A stretch of DNA of 64,000 bases from NCBI RefSeq assembly GCF_019132845.1, contig NZ_JAHSPR010000009.1, forward strand, positions 1 to 64,000. The letters run 5' to 3'. Source of the stretch: Advenella alkanexedens. GTDB lineage: Bacteria; Pseudomonadota; Gammaproteobacteria; Burkholderiales; Burkholderiaceae_B. Every line of letters starts with the position of its first letter. Position 1 is the first letter of the stretch. The translations under genes were made by a program, and so were the position numbers. This document shows, piece by piece, positions 38,928 through 48,120 of the stretch. Below the pieces are notes generated by a model, which searched no databases, was not told the DNA's origin, and saw nothing but the letters and a program-made list of their open reading frames with translations.

Positions 38928-39635
38928 CTAATTATGTTGGGAAGCGGGGTGGTTTCCGGTTGTGGGGGCGGCTATTCCACCAAGTATGTTGGCGGTAATT
39001 GTTTGAATAATGGCTTCCTCGTTTTCAAAGTCTATCCAGGAAGTTTCCGGGCTTAACATTTTCAGGCGGGTGAGTCCCGGTTCGATATTGGCCAATAGGT
39101 GGATCAAGGCGCCTCTGGCAAACTCATAGCGCCAGACAACTTCGCTGGCACTCAGATGTGGCAGGGTTCTGTGAAGTTCATTAATAATCAGCTTGGCATA
39201 TTGATGAAAGTGCTCATACACGAATTTGGCGTAGGGACTTAAAGGATTGGTTTGCAAGTATTGCTCAACACGGATAAAAAGGCGGCTCTTGTCCATGCCT
39301 TTCTCCGATTCGACCAGCGGTCTGATGATGGCGTCCAGAATAACGGGTAATGGAATGGGCGTTGTCTGAAAGCGTTCTTTTGCTTGCAGGATCATTTCTT
39401 TTCTTGAAATATTGGTGGGTTCCAGAATAGCCAGCAAGGCTTCACAAACAAGTCCTTCCTTGGAACCAAAATAATAATTAATCGAGGCGACATTAACGTT
39501 GCTGCTTTCGGCGATATCCCTGACGGTAACGGTTTCCGGTCCTTTGGATGCCAGTAATATTTTGGCGCTTTCTAAAATCCGCTCTTTGGCGTTTTGGTTG
39601 CCGCCTGTGTTATGGGTTTTTAATTCCAGTTTCAT
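38928..39635 (-). CDS. TetR/AcrR family transcriptional regulator
   Basis: A 235-residue regulator. The N-terminal helix-turn-helix is clear: AKERILESAKILLASKGPETVTVRDIAESSNVNVASINYYFGSKEGLV split over residues 16-63 (key VRDIAE and NYYFGSKEGL). The C-terminal ligand domain is not diagnostic. It is divergent from the ABC transporter/amidase operon, the usual place of a local repressor, and its ligand is probably the operon's substrate or a breakdown product (inference). The start is an ATG at 39635. Confidence 0.9.
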   Translation of the reverse strand: MKLELKTHNTGGNQNAKERILESAKILLASKGPETVTVRDIAESSNVNVASINYYFGSKEGLVCEALLAILEPTNISRKEMILQAKERFQTTPIPLPVILDAIIRPLVESEKGMDKSRLFIRVEQYLQTNPLSPYAKFVYEHFHQYAKLIINELHRTLPHLSASEVVWRYEFARGALIHLLANIEPGLTRLKMLSPETSWIDFENEEAIIQTITANILGGIAAPTTGNHPASQHN

Positions 39636-39929
39636 TCTTACTCTCCATTTAATTAAAACAATTGTTTAAATATTTTTGGTATTTTAACATTGAAATTTGA
39701 AAAAAGCACCATGGTGGTGATTTTTAGTGCACCAAAATAAAACGCCTTGCACCAATATGAGTTGAAAATATTCTTTAAAAACAACAAACTATAAATTAAT
39801 TTGGAATATTAACTTTATTATTGACCGAATTATTTCCCGGGAATAGAATTAAACACATGTTTATATTTTTGTGTTTTTTCAGGTATTACCTGTCAGCTAA
39901 ATGATGAGGTAATTTTTTCAGGAGGACTT
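39636..39929. promoter_or_regulatory. Divergent TetR/ABC-operon control region
   Basis: 294 AT-rich bases between divergent starts. A perfect 12-base palindrome AAACAATTGTTT at 39656-39667 lies just outside the TetR start and could be its operator. CACCATGGTG at 39707-39716 is another palindrome, and GCACCA occurs at 39706, 39729 and 39749. GGAGG just before 39930 is the ribosome binding site of the binding-protein gene. Confidence 0.55.
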
Positions 39930-41555
39930 ATGATTCGTCCGTTTTCTAATAGAGCTATTCGTTATAAATCCATGGTTTCAGTGTTGATATCCGTTGGATT
40001 TATGATGTCACCAGGTTTATCTCATGCAGAATCTGTTTTGCGTGTTGCGACAACCATGGCAGATGTTCCGCTAACAACCGGACAGCCCAGTCAGGGGGGC
40101 GAGGGGCAGCGCTTTATTGGCTATACCCTGTATGATGGTTTGGTGGGATGGGATCTGAGTAAGGCTGACAAGCCTGCTGTCCTGGTTCCCGGATTGGCGA
40201 CAGAGTGGTCAGTTGATGATGACTCCAAAACCCGATGGACATTTAAACTGCGTGATGGCGTCAAGTTTCATGACGGGTCTGATTTCACCGCAGAGGCTGT
40301 GGTGTGGAATCTGGATAAGTTGATGGACTCATCTTCACCGCAGTTTGATCAGCCTCAGGCTGCCCAAGCGGCTACTTATATCGCGCCTGTCAAGTCCTAC
40401 AAGGTCATTGATGATAAAACAGTTGAAATTGTAACTAAAGAGCCTGATGCCGTATTGCCTTATTTGCTTTCGCAAATATATATATCCAGTCCTGCTCGAT
40501 GGAAAGAGGTAGGGGGAAGCTGGGCAGAGTTTGCCAAGACGCCATCAGGTACCGGTCCATGGAAGCTTGATAAACTGGTTCCTCGCGAACGGGCTGAATT
40601 GGTTAAAAACCCCAATTATTGGAATGAAGCGCGTATTCCCAAATCAGACCGGCTTGTCATGTTCACCATGCCGGATCCAACCACACGGGTTGCTGCGTTG
40701 TTATCAGGCAAGGTCGATTGGGTGGAAGCGCCACCACCTGATACCATCCCTCGCCTTGAAAAACAGGGCATGAAAATCGTTAAAAACATTTATCCGCATG
40801 TTTGGCCTTATCAGCTGAGCCATTTGGATAACTCTCCCTTTGCCGATATCAATGTACGCAAAGCAGCCAACCTGGCGATTGACCGGGAGGGCTTGGCGAG
40901 TTTTCTGGGTGGATTGGCCCAGCCCGCTACAGGTATGGTTTATGAAGGCCATCCATGGTATGGCAATCCGACTTTCAAGATCAAGTATGACCCCGAAGAA
41001 GCCAAACGATTGCTTGCCGCTTCGGGTTATGGCCCTAAAAATCCGGTCAAGGTAAAAGTGGCCATTTCTACCGCGGGATCCGGTCAGATGCAGCCTTTGC
41101 CGATGAATGAATTCGTTCAGGCCAACTGGAAGGATGTGGGTATTGATGCCGAGTTTGAAGTGATGGAATGGGAGGCTTTGCGTGCGCACCGTCGTGCGGG
41201 AGCTGCCGCCAAGGAAAATGAAGGCATACATACCATTAACAATAGCTGGGGATTCTGGGATCCGGATATCGCCTTATTGAATACCGCCTGGTCTGCCAAA
41301 CCTCCTCCTGGTGGCTATAACTGGGGTCTGTTCCAAAGGGATCATACGGATGAATTGGCCGCAAAAGCCAAGGCTGAGTTTGATCCTGCCAAGCAGGATG
41401 AGTTGCTGGGCAAGCTGCATGCCGCCATTGTTGACGAAGCAATGTGGGTCTGGGTTGTTCATGACTTGAATCCTCGGGCGTTCTCACCCAGGGTGAAAGG
41501 TTTTGAACAGGCACAAAGCTGGTTCCAGGACTGGAGTCCGGTCTACGTTGAGTAA
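39930..41555 (+). CDS. ABC transporter substrate-binding protein, peptide (SBP family 5) type
   Basis: A 541-residue periplasmic protein. Residues 1-34 are a long signal peptide ending LSHA before ES. The mature part follows the DppA/OppA plan: LRVATTMADVPLTT, TEWSVDDDSKTRWTFKLRDG, VKFHDGSDFTAEAVVWNLDKL and the C-terminal WVWVVHDLNPRAFSPRVKGF. Such proteins bind di- or oligopeptides but also opines, nickel, glutathione and other compounds, so the ligand is open. GGAGG precedes the ATG. First gene of a ten-gene run on the plus strand. Confidence 0.92.
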   Translation: MIRPFSNRAIRYKSMVSVLISVGFMMSPGLSHAESVLRVATTMADVPLTTGQPSQGGEGQRFIGYTLYDGLVGWDLSKADKPAVLVPGLATEWSVDDDSKTRWTFKLRDGVKFHDGSDFTAEAVVWNLDKLMDSSSPQFDQPQAAQAATYIAPVKSYKVIDDKTVEIVTKEPDAVLPYLLSQIYISSPARWKEVGGSWAEFAKTPSGTGPWKLDKLVPRERAELVKNPNYWNEARIPKSDRLVMFTMPDPTTRVAALLSGKVDWVEAPPPDTIPRLEKQGMKIVKNIYPHVWPYQLSHLDNSPFADINVRKAANLAIDREGLASFLGGLAQPATGMVYEGHPWYGNPTFKIKYDPEEAKRLLAASGYGPKNPVKVKVAISTAGSGQMQPLPMNEFVQANWKDVGIDAEFEVMEWEALRAHRRAGAAAKENEGIHTINNSWGFWDPDIALLNTAWSAKPPPGGYNWGLFQRDHTDELAAKAKAEFDPAKQDELLGKLHAAIVDEAMWVWVVHDLNPRAFSPRVKGFEQAQSWFQDWSPVYVE

Positions 41556-41567
41556 GTTTTTACAAAT

Positions 41568-41598
41568 TTTCCCGGGGGAGATACCCCTCCCCGGGAAA
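41568..41598 (+). other. GC-rich intercistronic hairpin
   Basis: TTTCCCGGGG pairs perfectly with CCCCGGGAAA around eleven bases. There is no T tract after it. Hairpins after the binding-protein gene of ABC operons commonly protect that part of the mRNA, giving more binding protein than permease. Confidence 0.7.
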
Positions 41599-41637
41599 CC
41601 TGATTTTGAATTCGGATTTTCAAAAAAGAGGTGAGTT

Positions 41638-42591
41638 ATGTGGCGCTATCTACTGAGTCGTTTGTTTTATTTCGTGCCTATAGCAATTGGTGTTTCCCTG
41701 GTTTGTTTCGCCTTGGTGCATGTTGCTCCGGGTGAGCCTATTGATGCCATTTTGCCTGACAACGCCACACCGGAACTGGTTGAACAGGTCAAGGCTGAGT
41801 ACGGCTTTGATAAACCATTGCCAATGCAATATTTGATTTGGGTCGGCAATGTCATGACAGGAGACTTTGGCCGTTCCATCACCACTAATCGACCAGTACT
41901 TCAGGAGCTGATGCCTGCCATGTTCAACTCTTTGGTATTGGCGGTGGTGGCCATCTTTTTGGCCATGGTTGCCGGTGTATTGCTGGGCTGGATTGCCGGA
42001 AAAACCCAAAATCGTTTGCTTGACCGGTTTGTAAGCAGTATTGCGATTACCGGTGTTTCAGTACCCCATTACTGGCTTGGCATGGTGCTGATTATTTTCT
42101 TTTCCGTTGAGCTTGGCTGGTTACCGTCGGTAGGTATGGGATCGGGCGGTTCTACAGAGTTCAATTTCAGTATGGATAGCTTTGCTCACATGATTCTTCC
42201 GGTGATTACGTTAACGGTTATTCCTACCGGCATTATCGCCCGTTCTGTCAGGGCAGCGGTTTCCGAGGTGTATCAGAAAGAATTCGTGCAGGCATTGTAT
42301 GCCAAAGGTTTGAATCAACGTCGCATCATTTTGCATGTGGCCAAGAACGTGGCTCCCGTCGTGATGTCAATTATGGGCTTGCAGTTTGCGCAGTTAATGG
42401 GTGGTTCCATTCTGGTTGAGACCGTCTTTTCATGGCCAGGTACTGGATTCTTGCTTAATTCAGCCATTTTCACCAGGGATCTTCCTGTTCTGCAAGGAAC
42501 GATACTTGTTCTGTCCATGTTTTTTGTCGTGATTAATTTGTTGGTCGATCTGCTTCAGATGTCAGTAGACCCTCGTGTTAAACGTAAATGA
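41638..42591 (+). CDS. ABC transporter permease, DppB/OppB type
   Basis: A 317-residue inner-membrane permease. The N-terminal MWRYLLSRLFYFVPIAIGVSL and the QYLIWVGNVMTGDFGRS stretch are typical of DppB-like permeases. The EAA loop is FVQALYAKGLNQRRIILHVAKN, and the end LLVDLLQMSVDPRVK is the usual family end. Six hydrophobic segments. The stop overlaps the next frame (ATGA), though the next gene probably starts slightly later. Confidence 0.94.
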   Translation: MWRYLLSRLFYFVPIAIGVSLVCFALVHVAPGEPIDAILPDNATPELVEQVKAEYGFDKPLPMQYLIWVGNVMTGDFGRSITTNRPVLQELMPAMFNSLVLAVVAIFLAMVAGVLLGWIAGKTQNRLLDRFVSSIAITGVSVPHYWLGMVLIIFFSVELGWLPSVGMGSGGSTEFNFSMDSFAHMILPVITLTVIPTGIIARSVRAAVSEVYQKEFVQALYAKGLNQRRIILHVAKNVAPVVMSIMGLQFAQLMGGSILVETVFSWPGTGFLLNSAIFTRDLPVLQGTILVLSMFFVVINLLVDLLQMSVDPRVKRK

Positions 42592-42602
42592 GAGGAGTGG
42601 TA

Positions 42603-43541
42603 ATGATGAGCCAATCTATTCCATTGAATTCTGTCGCCGAACCGGTGAGCAGCAGTTCGACGATTGCCAGTCCCAAGGTACCACGCAGTCCCAAGAAAGT
42701 ATCGCGCAGTTTCTGGGTATCCACCCTGCGTCGCCTGAAACGGGATCCGGTGGCAATGGTCTGTGCCTTCATCCTGCTCGTATTGGTGGCACTTGCCATA
42801 TTTGCGCCCTGGTTGGGACTGGATGATCCCAACAAGATGAGCATTGTAAAAAGGCTTAAACCCATCGGTACACCAGGCCATTTGCTGGGAACCGATGAGC
42901 TGGGCAGGGATATGCTTTCCCGGCTCATCTATGGTGCCCGTCTTTCCCTGTTTACGGGATTTGCACCCGTCGTGATTGCAACGCTTATTGGTGGAATGAT
43001 CGGCATGATTGCGGGCTTTGCGGGTGGGCGCGTGAATATGATCATCATGCGTACGGTAGATGTTTTTTATGCCTTCCCTTCTGTTTTGCTTGCCGTGGCT
43101 ATTTCCACCATCATGGGGGCCGGTATTCTGAACACGCTGGTTGCGCTGACACTGGTCTTCATTCCTTCCATCGCCAGGGTATCTGAAAGTGTGACTACGC
43201 AGATCCGCAATCAGGATTTTGTCGAGGCGGCAAGAGCGACTGGAGCACGTGGCTGGATGATCATGCGTCACCATGTATTGAATAACGTGACCGGGCCGGT
43301 CCTGATTTATGCATCAAGCCTGATCAGCGTCAGCATTGTGATGGCCTCCGGTTTGAGTTTCCTGGGGTTGGGTGTGAGTCCGCCCGATGCGGAATGGGGC
43401 TTAATGCTCAATACGCTCAGGTCTTCAATTTATGTGGCACCGATGCAGGCCATTCTTCCCGGCATCATGATTTTCGTGACGTCAATGTGTTTCAACTTGT
43501 TGAGTGACGGTTTACGTAGCGCAATGGATGTCAAGGCATAA
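42603..43541 (+). CDS. ABC transporter permease, DppC/OppC type
   Basis: About 312 residues. It has the DppC features: a Pro/Ser-rich cytoplasmic tail, a first membrane helix (MVCAFILLVLVALAIFAPWL), the HLLGTDELGRDMLSRLIYGARLSL motif split around residues 95-118, and the EAA loop DFVEAARATGARGWMIMRHH. Three candidate starts exist: ATG at 42588 overlapping the previous stop, and ATG at 42603 or 42606 placed 5 and 8 bases after AGGAG; the latter two are preferred. Confidence 0.93.
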   Translation: MMSQSIPLNSVAEPVSSSSTIASPKVPRSPKKVSRSFWVSTLRRLKRDPVAMVCAFILLVLVALAIFAPWLGLDDPNKMSIVKRLKPIGTPGHLLGTDELGRDMLSRLIYGARLSLFTGFAPVVIATLIGGMIGMIAGFAGGRVNMIIMRTVDVFYAFPSVLLAVAISTIMGAGILNTLVALTLVFIPSIARVSESVTTQIRNQDFVEAARATGARGWMIMRHHVLNNVTGPVLIYASSLISVSIVMASGLSFLGLGVSPPDAEWGLMLNTLRSSIYVAPMQAILPGIMIFVTSMCFNLLSDGLRSAMDVKA

Positions 43542-43551
43542 GGAATTAACC

Positions 43552-44580
43552 ATGAATACGACGCTGGATTATGAATATTTGGTTGACAAGGATGATCGTG
43601 GCGGGCCCGCCCAGCCATTGCTGATTGTCAATGAGTTGAAGAAATACTTTCCGATTGGTGGTCGCACGGAGTCGGGTGAGCCACAAGTTATTCATGCTGT
43701 TGATGGTGTGAGTTTCAAGGTGGCCAAAGGCGAGACGCTCGGCATCGTTGGCGAGTCCGGTTGCGGCAAATCCACGACAGCCCGCTTGCTGATGCATCTG
43801 ATGAACCCGGATGACGGCGAAGTGATCTTTGATGGTGAGGAGGTGGGGGCTCCCAGCGGGATCAGTGTCCGGGAAATGCGCAAGCATGTACAAATGGTTT
43901 TTCAGGACAGCTATGCATCCCTGAATCCGCGCTTGACCATTCGGGACAGTATCGCTTTTGGTCCACAGGTCATGGGTGTATCTGCCGCAGAAGCCAAAAA
44001 AAGAGCCAGCTCAGTGCTCAAACTGGTGGGGCTGGCACCTGAAATGTTTGCCGAACGGTATCCCCATGAGCTATCAGGCGGACAGCGCCAGCGCGTCAAT
44101 ATTGCACGGGCATTGGCCATGGGACCACGGCTGCTCATATTGGACGAGTCTGTGTCTGCGCTGGATAAATCCGTGGAGGCACAGGTACTGAATCTGTTGC
44201 AGTCATTGAAAGAAACGCTTGGCCTGACTTATCTGTTCATTTCCCATGATTTGAATGTCATTCAGTTTTTAAGTGACCGGGTCATGGTGATGTATTTGGG
44301 GCAGGTGGTGGAAGCGGGGCCGGTTGATGAGATTTATAACACGCCACGTCATCCCTATACGGCAGCCTTGTTGTCATCCAGGCCATCCATGGATCCCCAA
44401 AAACGGGTCGTGGATCCTCCGTTAAGCGGAGATCCACCCAATCCCATTAATCCGCCCAAAGGATGTCGATTCCGTGCACGTTGCAATAAGGCGCAATTGT
44501 TATGTGAGCATGTTTCACCTGTGTTGTCCGCAGAGTCCAGTACATCCGCTCACCAGGTGGCTTGTCACTTCCCTTTGTGA
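43552..44580 (+). CDS. ABC transporter ATPase, OppF/DppF type
   Basis: A 342-residue ATPase. Opens with LLIVNELKKYFPIGG, typical of OppF. Walker A GESGCGKSTTARLL, signature ELSGGQRQRVNIARAL, Walker B LLILDESVSALDKSV, and a C-terminal oligopeptide/dipeptide domain with RFRARCNKAQLLCE, which in relatives holds an iron-sulfur cluster region. AAGGA precedes the ATG at 43552. In most dpp operons the D-type ATPase comes first; here the F type does. Confidence 0.94.
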   Translation: MNTTLDYEYLVDKDDRGGPAQPLLIVNELKKYFPIGGRTESGEPQVIHAVDGVSFKVAKGETLGIVGESGCGKSTTARLLMHLMNPDDGEVIFDGEEVGAPSGISVREMRKHVQMVFQDSYASLNPRLTIRDSIAFGPQVMGVSAAEAKKRASSVLKLVGLAPEMFAERYPHELSGGQRQRVNIARALAMGPRLLILDESVSALDKSVEAQVLNLLQSLKETLGLTYLFISHDLNVIQFLSDRVMVMYLGQVVEAGPVDEIYNTPRHPYTAALLSSRPSMDPQKRVVDPPLSGDPPNPINPPKGCRFRARCNKAQLLCEHVSPVLSAESSTSAHQVACHFPL

Positions 44581-44627
44581 TCAGTCGTTATTGAATAAAC
44601 CGTATTAACAAAATTAAGGGGTATTAC

Positions 44628-45617
44628 ATGAGTCATCAGCCACTGGTAAAAGTGCAGGATTTGCACGTTAGATTTGTATCTCATGAAACCGATGTTTCTG
44701 TTGTAAACGGCGTATCTTTTGATTTGAAGGCAGGTGAAGTGCTGTGTCTGCTGGGTGAATCCGGTTCAGGCAAATCCGTCACCATGCGTTCCCTGATGCG
44801 CTTATTGCCACGATCAGCCCAATTGCAGGGCGAAGTCACGATTGACGGTATTGATGTTGTCAACCTGCCGGACGATCAACTGCATACGATCCGTGGCTCT
44901 GTTATTTCAATGATTTTTCAGGAGCCGTTGACGGCATTTGATCCCGTTTTTACGATCGGGCAGCAGATTTCTGAGGCCATTCAGATCAATTTTGGCGTTG
45001 ATAAGGTAGAGGCCAGAAGCAGGGCACTTGAGCTGCTGGAACTGGTGCAAATTCCTTCCGCCGCCAGAAGGCTGGATGCGTATCCGCATGAGTTGTCCGG
45101 TGGTTTACGTCAGCGTGCGATGATTGCCCTGGCTTTATCGTGTCGGCCCAAGCTGTTGCTGGCCGATGAGCCTACTACCGCACTGGATGCGACCGTACAG
45201 ATCCAGGTCTTGCTCTTGCTGCGTGAGTTGCAACAGAAAATGGGTATGGCAACCATTTTTGTAACCCACGACTTGGGCGTTGCCTGCGAGGTGGCTGACA
45301 AGATAGCTGTTATGTATGGTGGTCGTTTCGTGGAAACGGGTAGCGTCGAGGACGTCTTGCTTAACCCGCAACATCCTTACACCAAAGGGCTGATGCGCTC
45401 GACCGTTCATGGTGGAAAACGTGGGGAACTGCTCAAGCCTATCGAAGGCTCACCGCCGGACTTATCCGATTTGCCGCCCGGATGCAGTTTTGCACCCCGT
45501 TGCACGCAAGCGCAAGCAGCCTGTAGTGCGCGGATACCTGACATGGTTCAGGTGGGGTCACAGCATTTTTCCCGTTGTATCCATTCATCCCAAATGCTTG
45601 CTGAAGAAACGGTGTGA
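44628..45617 (+). CDS. ABC transporter ATPase, OppD/DppD type
   Basis: A 329-residue ATPase. Walker A GESGSGKSVTMRSL, signature ELSGGLRQRAMIALAL, Walker B LLLADEPTTALDAT, and the C-terminal extension with LPPGCSFAPRCTQAQAACS. AAGGGG precedes the ATG. Together with the F-type ATPase and the two permeases it completes a five-component importer. Confidence 0.94.
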   Translation: MSHQPLVKVQDLHVRFVSHETDVSVVNGVSFDLKAGEVLCLLGESGSGKSVTMRSLMRLLPRSAQLQGEVTIDGIDVVNLPDDQLHTIRGSVISMIFQEPLTAFDPVFTIGQQISEAIQINFGVDKVEARSRALELLELVQIPSAARRLDAYPHELSGGLRQRAMIALALSCRPKLLLADEPTTALDATVQIQVLLLLRELQQKMGMATIFVTHDLGVACEVADKIAVMYGGRFVETGSVEDVLLNPQHPYTKGLMRSTVHGGKRGELLKPIEGSPPDLSDLPPGCSFAPRCTQAQAACSARIPDMVQVGSQHFSRCIHSSQMLAEETV

Positions 45618-46678
45618 ATATGATATCCCAGTCTCCTGTCCCTCTCATACTGGCTTATCCATTGGCCATTGTATCCGGTTATGTTTTTTATCGTGTTGGT
45701 GTGCCTTTGCCATGGATGGTGGGGTCCATTTTCTGTATCGCGGGATTATCCATTTTTGTCGGACCTGTGCGGGTTTGGTCCTGGGGGCGACGGTTGGGGC
45801 TGGGGATTGTCGGGACCTGTCTTGGGCTTTATTTTACGCCCAGCGCCCTTGAACGGCTATTGGATAACATGGGCTGGATTCTTTTGGCTGTTGTGATCAG
45901 TTATTTGTTTGCTGCAGCCGCATCTCTTTTGCTGGCAAAGATGGCCAAACTGGATCGAAGCACCGCTTTCCTGTCAAGCATACCGGGTGGTGCCGCAGAA
46001 ATGAGCATGCTTGGACAGCGCTTTGGCGCCATCCCGGAAGTGATCGCTGTTTCGCAACTTTTGCGGATTGTGTTGCTGGTGTCGGTCTTGCCGTCCTTGT
46101 TGCTGGTTGATGGTTCGGTGGTCGTGAAATCTGCACATATTGTGACAGGCAAGGAATGGTTTGTTCTGGGCCTGCTGTTGTGCAGTTCGATTCTGGTTAC
46201 TGCCTGGCTGGCAAGAATGGGCATGATGAATGCGTGGTTGCTCGTGCCCTTGGCCATTGGCATGGTGGTTTCTGTCTCCGGGCTTTATACATCGCCACCT
46301 CCCGGATTTCTGACGGCCGTGGCCCAGGTATTAATTGGCGTTCACATGGGGGCGATGTTCAGGCGAGACTCTTTGTTAATGGTTCGTCGGACACTGCCGA
46401 ACTTGTTGCTCAATGTTTTTCTTATTACCGGTATGTGTGCATTGATCGGTGCCGCGATTGCTTTGGGTACCGGTACCACGGTTCCGACCATGATTCTGGC
46501 AACAGCGCCCGGTGGTATTGCCGACATGAGTCTTTCGGCCAAAACCCTGGGTCTGGATGTGCCCACAGTTGTGGGTTTTCATGTGGTGCGGGTCTTTGTC
46601 TTTCTTTCCATTACCCCTTATCTCTTCTTTTTTCTACAACGACTTGGGGTGCTTAAGCTAGTGCCCTCAGGGCGATAA
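45614..46678 (+). CDS. AbrB-family membrane protein
   Basis: A 354-residue polytopic membrane protein of the AbrB/ammonia-monooxygenase-like family (duplicated AbrB domain). The two halves each carry the repeat signature: SSIPGGAAEMSMLGQRFGAIPEVIAVSQLLRI split at residues 120-150, and ATAPGGIADMSLSAKTLGLDVPTVVGFH late. E. coli AbrB influences aidB expression, but the family looks like a transporter and its substrate is unknown. GTG at 45614 overlaps the previous stop (GTGA); ATG at 45620 is an alternative. Its place between importer and amidases suggests a linked transport role, such as product export. Confidence 0.85.
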   Translation: MNMISQSPVPLILAYPLAIVSGYVFYRVGVPLPWMVGSIFCIAGLSIFVGPVRVWSWGRRLGLGIVGTCLGLYFTPSALERLLDNMGWILLAVVISYLFAAAASLLLAKMAKLDRSTAFLSSIPGGAAEMSMLGQRFGAIPEVIAVSQLLRIVLLVSVLPSLLLVDGSVVVKSAHIVTGKEWFVLGLLLCSSILVTAWLARMGMMNAWLLVPLAIGMVVSVSGLYTSPPPGFLTAVAQVLIGVHMGAMFRRDSLLMVRRTLPNLLLNVFLITGMCALIGAAIALGTGTTVPTMILATAPGGIADMSLSAKTLGLDVPTVVGFHVVRVFVFLSITPYLFFFLQRLGVLKLVPSGR

Positions 46679-46692
46679 CTTTGGAGTTATAT

Positions 46693-48096
46693 ATGAGCAC
46701 GGAACTTTTAAATCTTACCGCTGGTGAAGCAAGCAAAATGCTTGCGGCGAAAAAAGTGTCGCCAGTCGAATTATTGGATGCCTTTCTTGGAAGAATCGAT
46801 GAGGTCGATGAGAAGATTCACAGTTATATTCTGGTGACAGCGGAGCAGGCACGTGAGCATGCCCAGACAGCGGAAAAAGAGATTCTTGCGGGTGACTATA
46901 AAGGTCTTTTGCATGGTATCCCCTATGCGGTCAAGGACAACTATTTTACGAAAGGCATCCGGACATGTGTGGCTTCAAGGGTTTTGATGGATCATGTGCC
47001 AGATTTCGATTCAACCGTTATTAGCAAGCTGGATCAGGCTGGCGCCGTGATGTTGGGCAAATTGAATACCTGGGAGTATGGTACGGGTACCGGTTCCGTT
47101 CATTTTGACTTACCCTTTGAGCCGGCACGCAACCCCTGGAATACAGACTACATCACGGGCGGATCATCCAGCGGTTCTGGTGCTTCGGTGGCCGGCCGCA
47201 CAGCCATGGTATCAATGGGGTCGGATACGGGTGGGTCCGTACGTTTGCCTGCGGCAGCCTGCGGATTGCAGGGCCTGAAGCCGACCTATGGTCGTATCAG
47301 CAAGTATGGAATATTGCCTAACTGCTGGTCGCTTGATGTGGCCGGGCCTTTGTGCTGGACGGTCGAAGACTGCGCGATCATGCTGCAGGCGGTTGCTGGC
47401 TATGATCCCAAGGATTCAGCATCTCTGGACGTAGCCGTGCCTGATTATATGGCAGAACTGGGCAAAGGCGTCAAAGGCCTGAAAATCGCCTGCGTCAGTG
47501 ATTTGGATAGCAGTAATGATTTGTTGGATGTGGCCAACCGAGTGGCATTTGAAAACATGATTCAGGTGTTGCGTAGCGAAGGTGCTGAATTGGTGGAAGT
47601 GAAATTGCCAACCTCGTTATCTGACTATCGTGATGCCAATGGCATTATCGGGCAGGTCGAGTCTTACTCCCTGCATGAGAAAGAGTTTCTGCAAAGTGCC
47701 CATTTGATGGGTCAGGCACTTCGTGACAAATTGACCAGTGGCTTCATGTACCGTGCCGTCGATTATGTGAATGCACAAAGAAGAAGAAAAGCATTGGCTA
47801 TGGCGACCGATGAGCTCATCCAAAACTATGACGCATTGATTATGCCATGTGCATTGCATACAGCACCTAAATATGGCAACGATGCACATGTCAAGGCCTT
47901 TACGACCGATACGGCTTGTCCTGTTTTCAATATCTCAGGTCACCCTGCCATGAGTATATGTACCGGATTTGATGCAAATGGATTGCCAACCAACGCGCAG
48001 ATTGTTGGTAAGTGGTTGGATGAGGCCATGGTTTTGCGTGTTGGCCATGCTTTTGAACGCGCGACGGACTTTCGCAAAACACGTCCAGCGCTTTGA
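46693..48096 (+). CDS. Amidase signature family enzyme (GatA-like), amidase 1
   Basis: A 467-residue amidase. The Ser-cisSer-Lys triad is visible: Lys in GIPYAVKDNYF, cis-Ser in TGGSSSGSGASVAG, and the nucleophile region MGSDTGGSVRLPAAACGLQGLKPTYGR. The opening LTAGEASKMLAAKKVSPVELLDAFLGRI is GatA-like. A complete GatCAB is not encoded here, and the context is catabolic, so a small-molecule amidase is more likely than a tRNA amidotransferase. GGAG lies six bases before the ATG at 46693. Confidence 0.9.
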   Translation: MSTELLNLTAGEASKMLAAKKVSPVELLDAFLGRIDEVDEKIHSYILVTAEQAREHAQTAEKEILAGDYKGLLHGIPYAVKDNYFTKGIRTCVASRVLMDHVPDFDSTVISKLDQAGAVMLGKLNTWEYGTGTGSVHFDLPFEPARNPWNTDYITGGSSSGSGASVAGRTAMVSMGSDTGGSVRLPAAACGLQGLKPTYGRISKYGILPNCWSLDVAGPLCWTVEDCAIMLQAVAGYDPKDSASLDVAVPDYMAELGKGVKGLKIACVSDLDSSNDLLDVANRVAFENMIQVLRSEGAELVEVKLPTSLSDYRDANGIIGQVESYSLHEKEFLQSAHLMGQALRDKLTSGFMYRAVDYVNAQRRRKALAMATDELIQNYDALIMPCALHTAPKYGNDAHVKAFTTDTACPVFNISGHPAMSICTGFDANGLPTNAQIVGKWLDEAMVLRVGHAFERATDFRKTRPAL

Positions 48097-48120
48097 TTTT
48101 AAATGAATCAGGAGAAAAAA

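Noticed and set aside
42555..43274. 239-codon open frame opposite the DppC-like permease
   Set aside because: Low-complexity His/Gln/Arg-rich translation, antisense to a clear permease.
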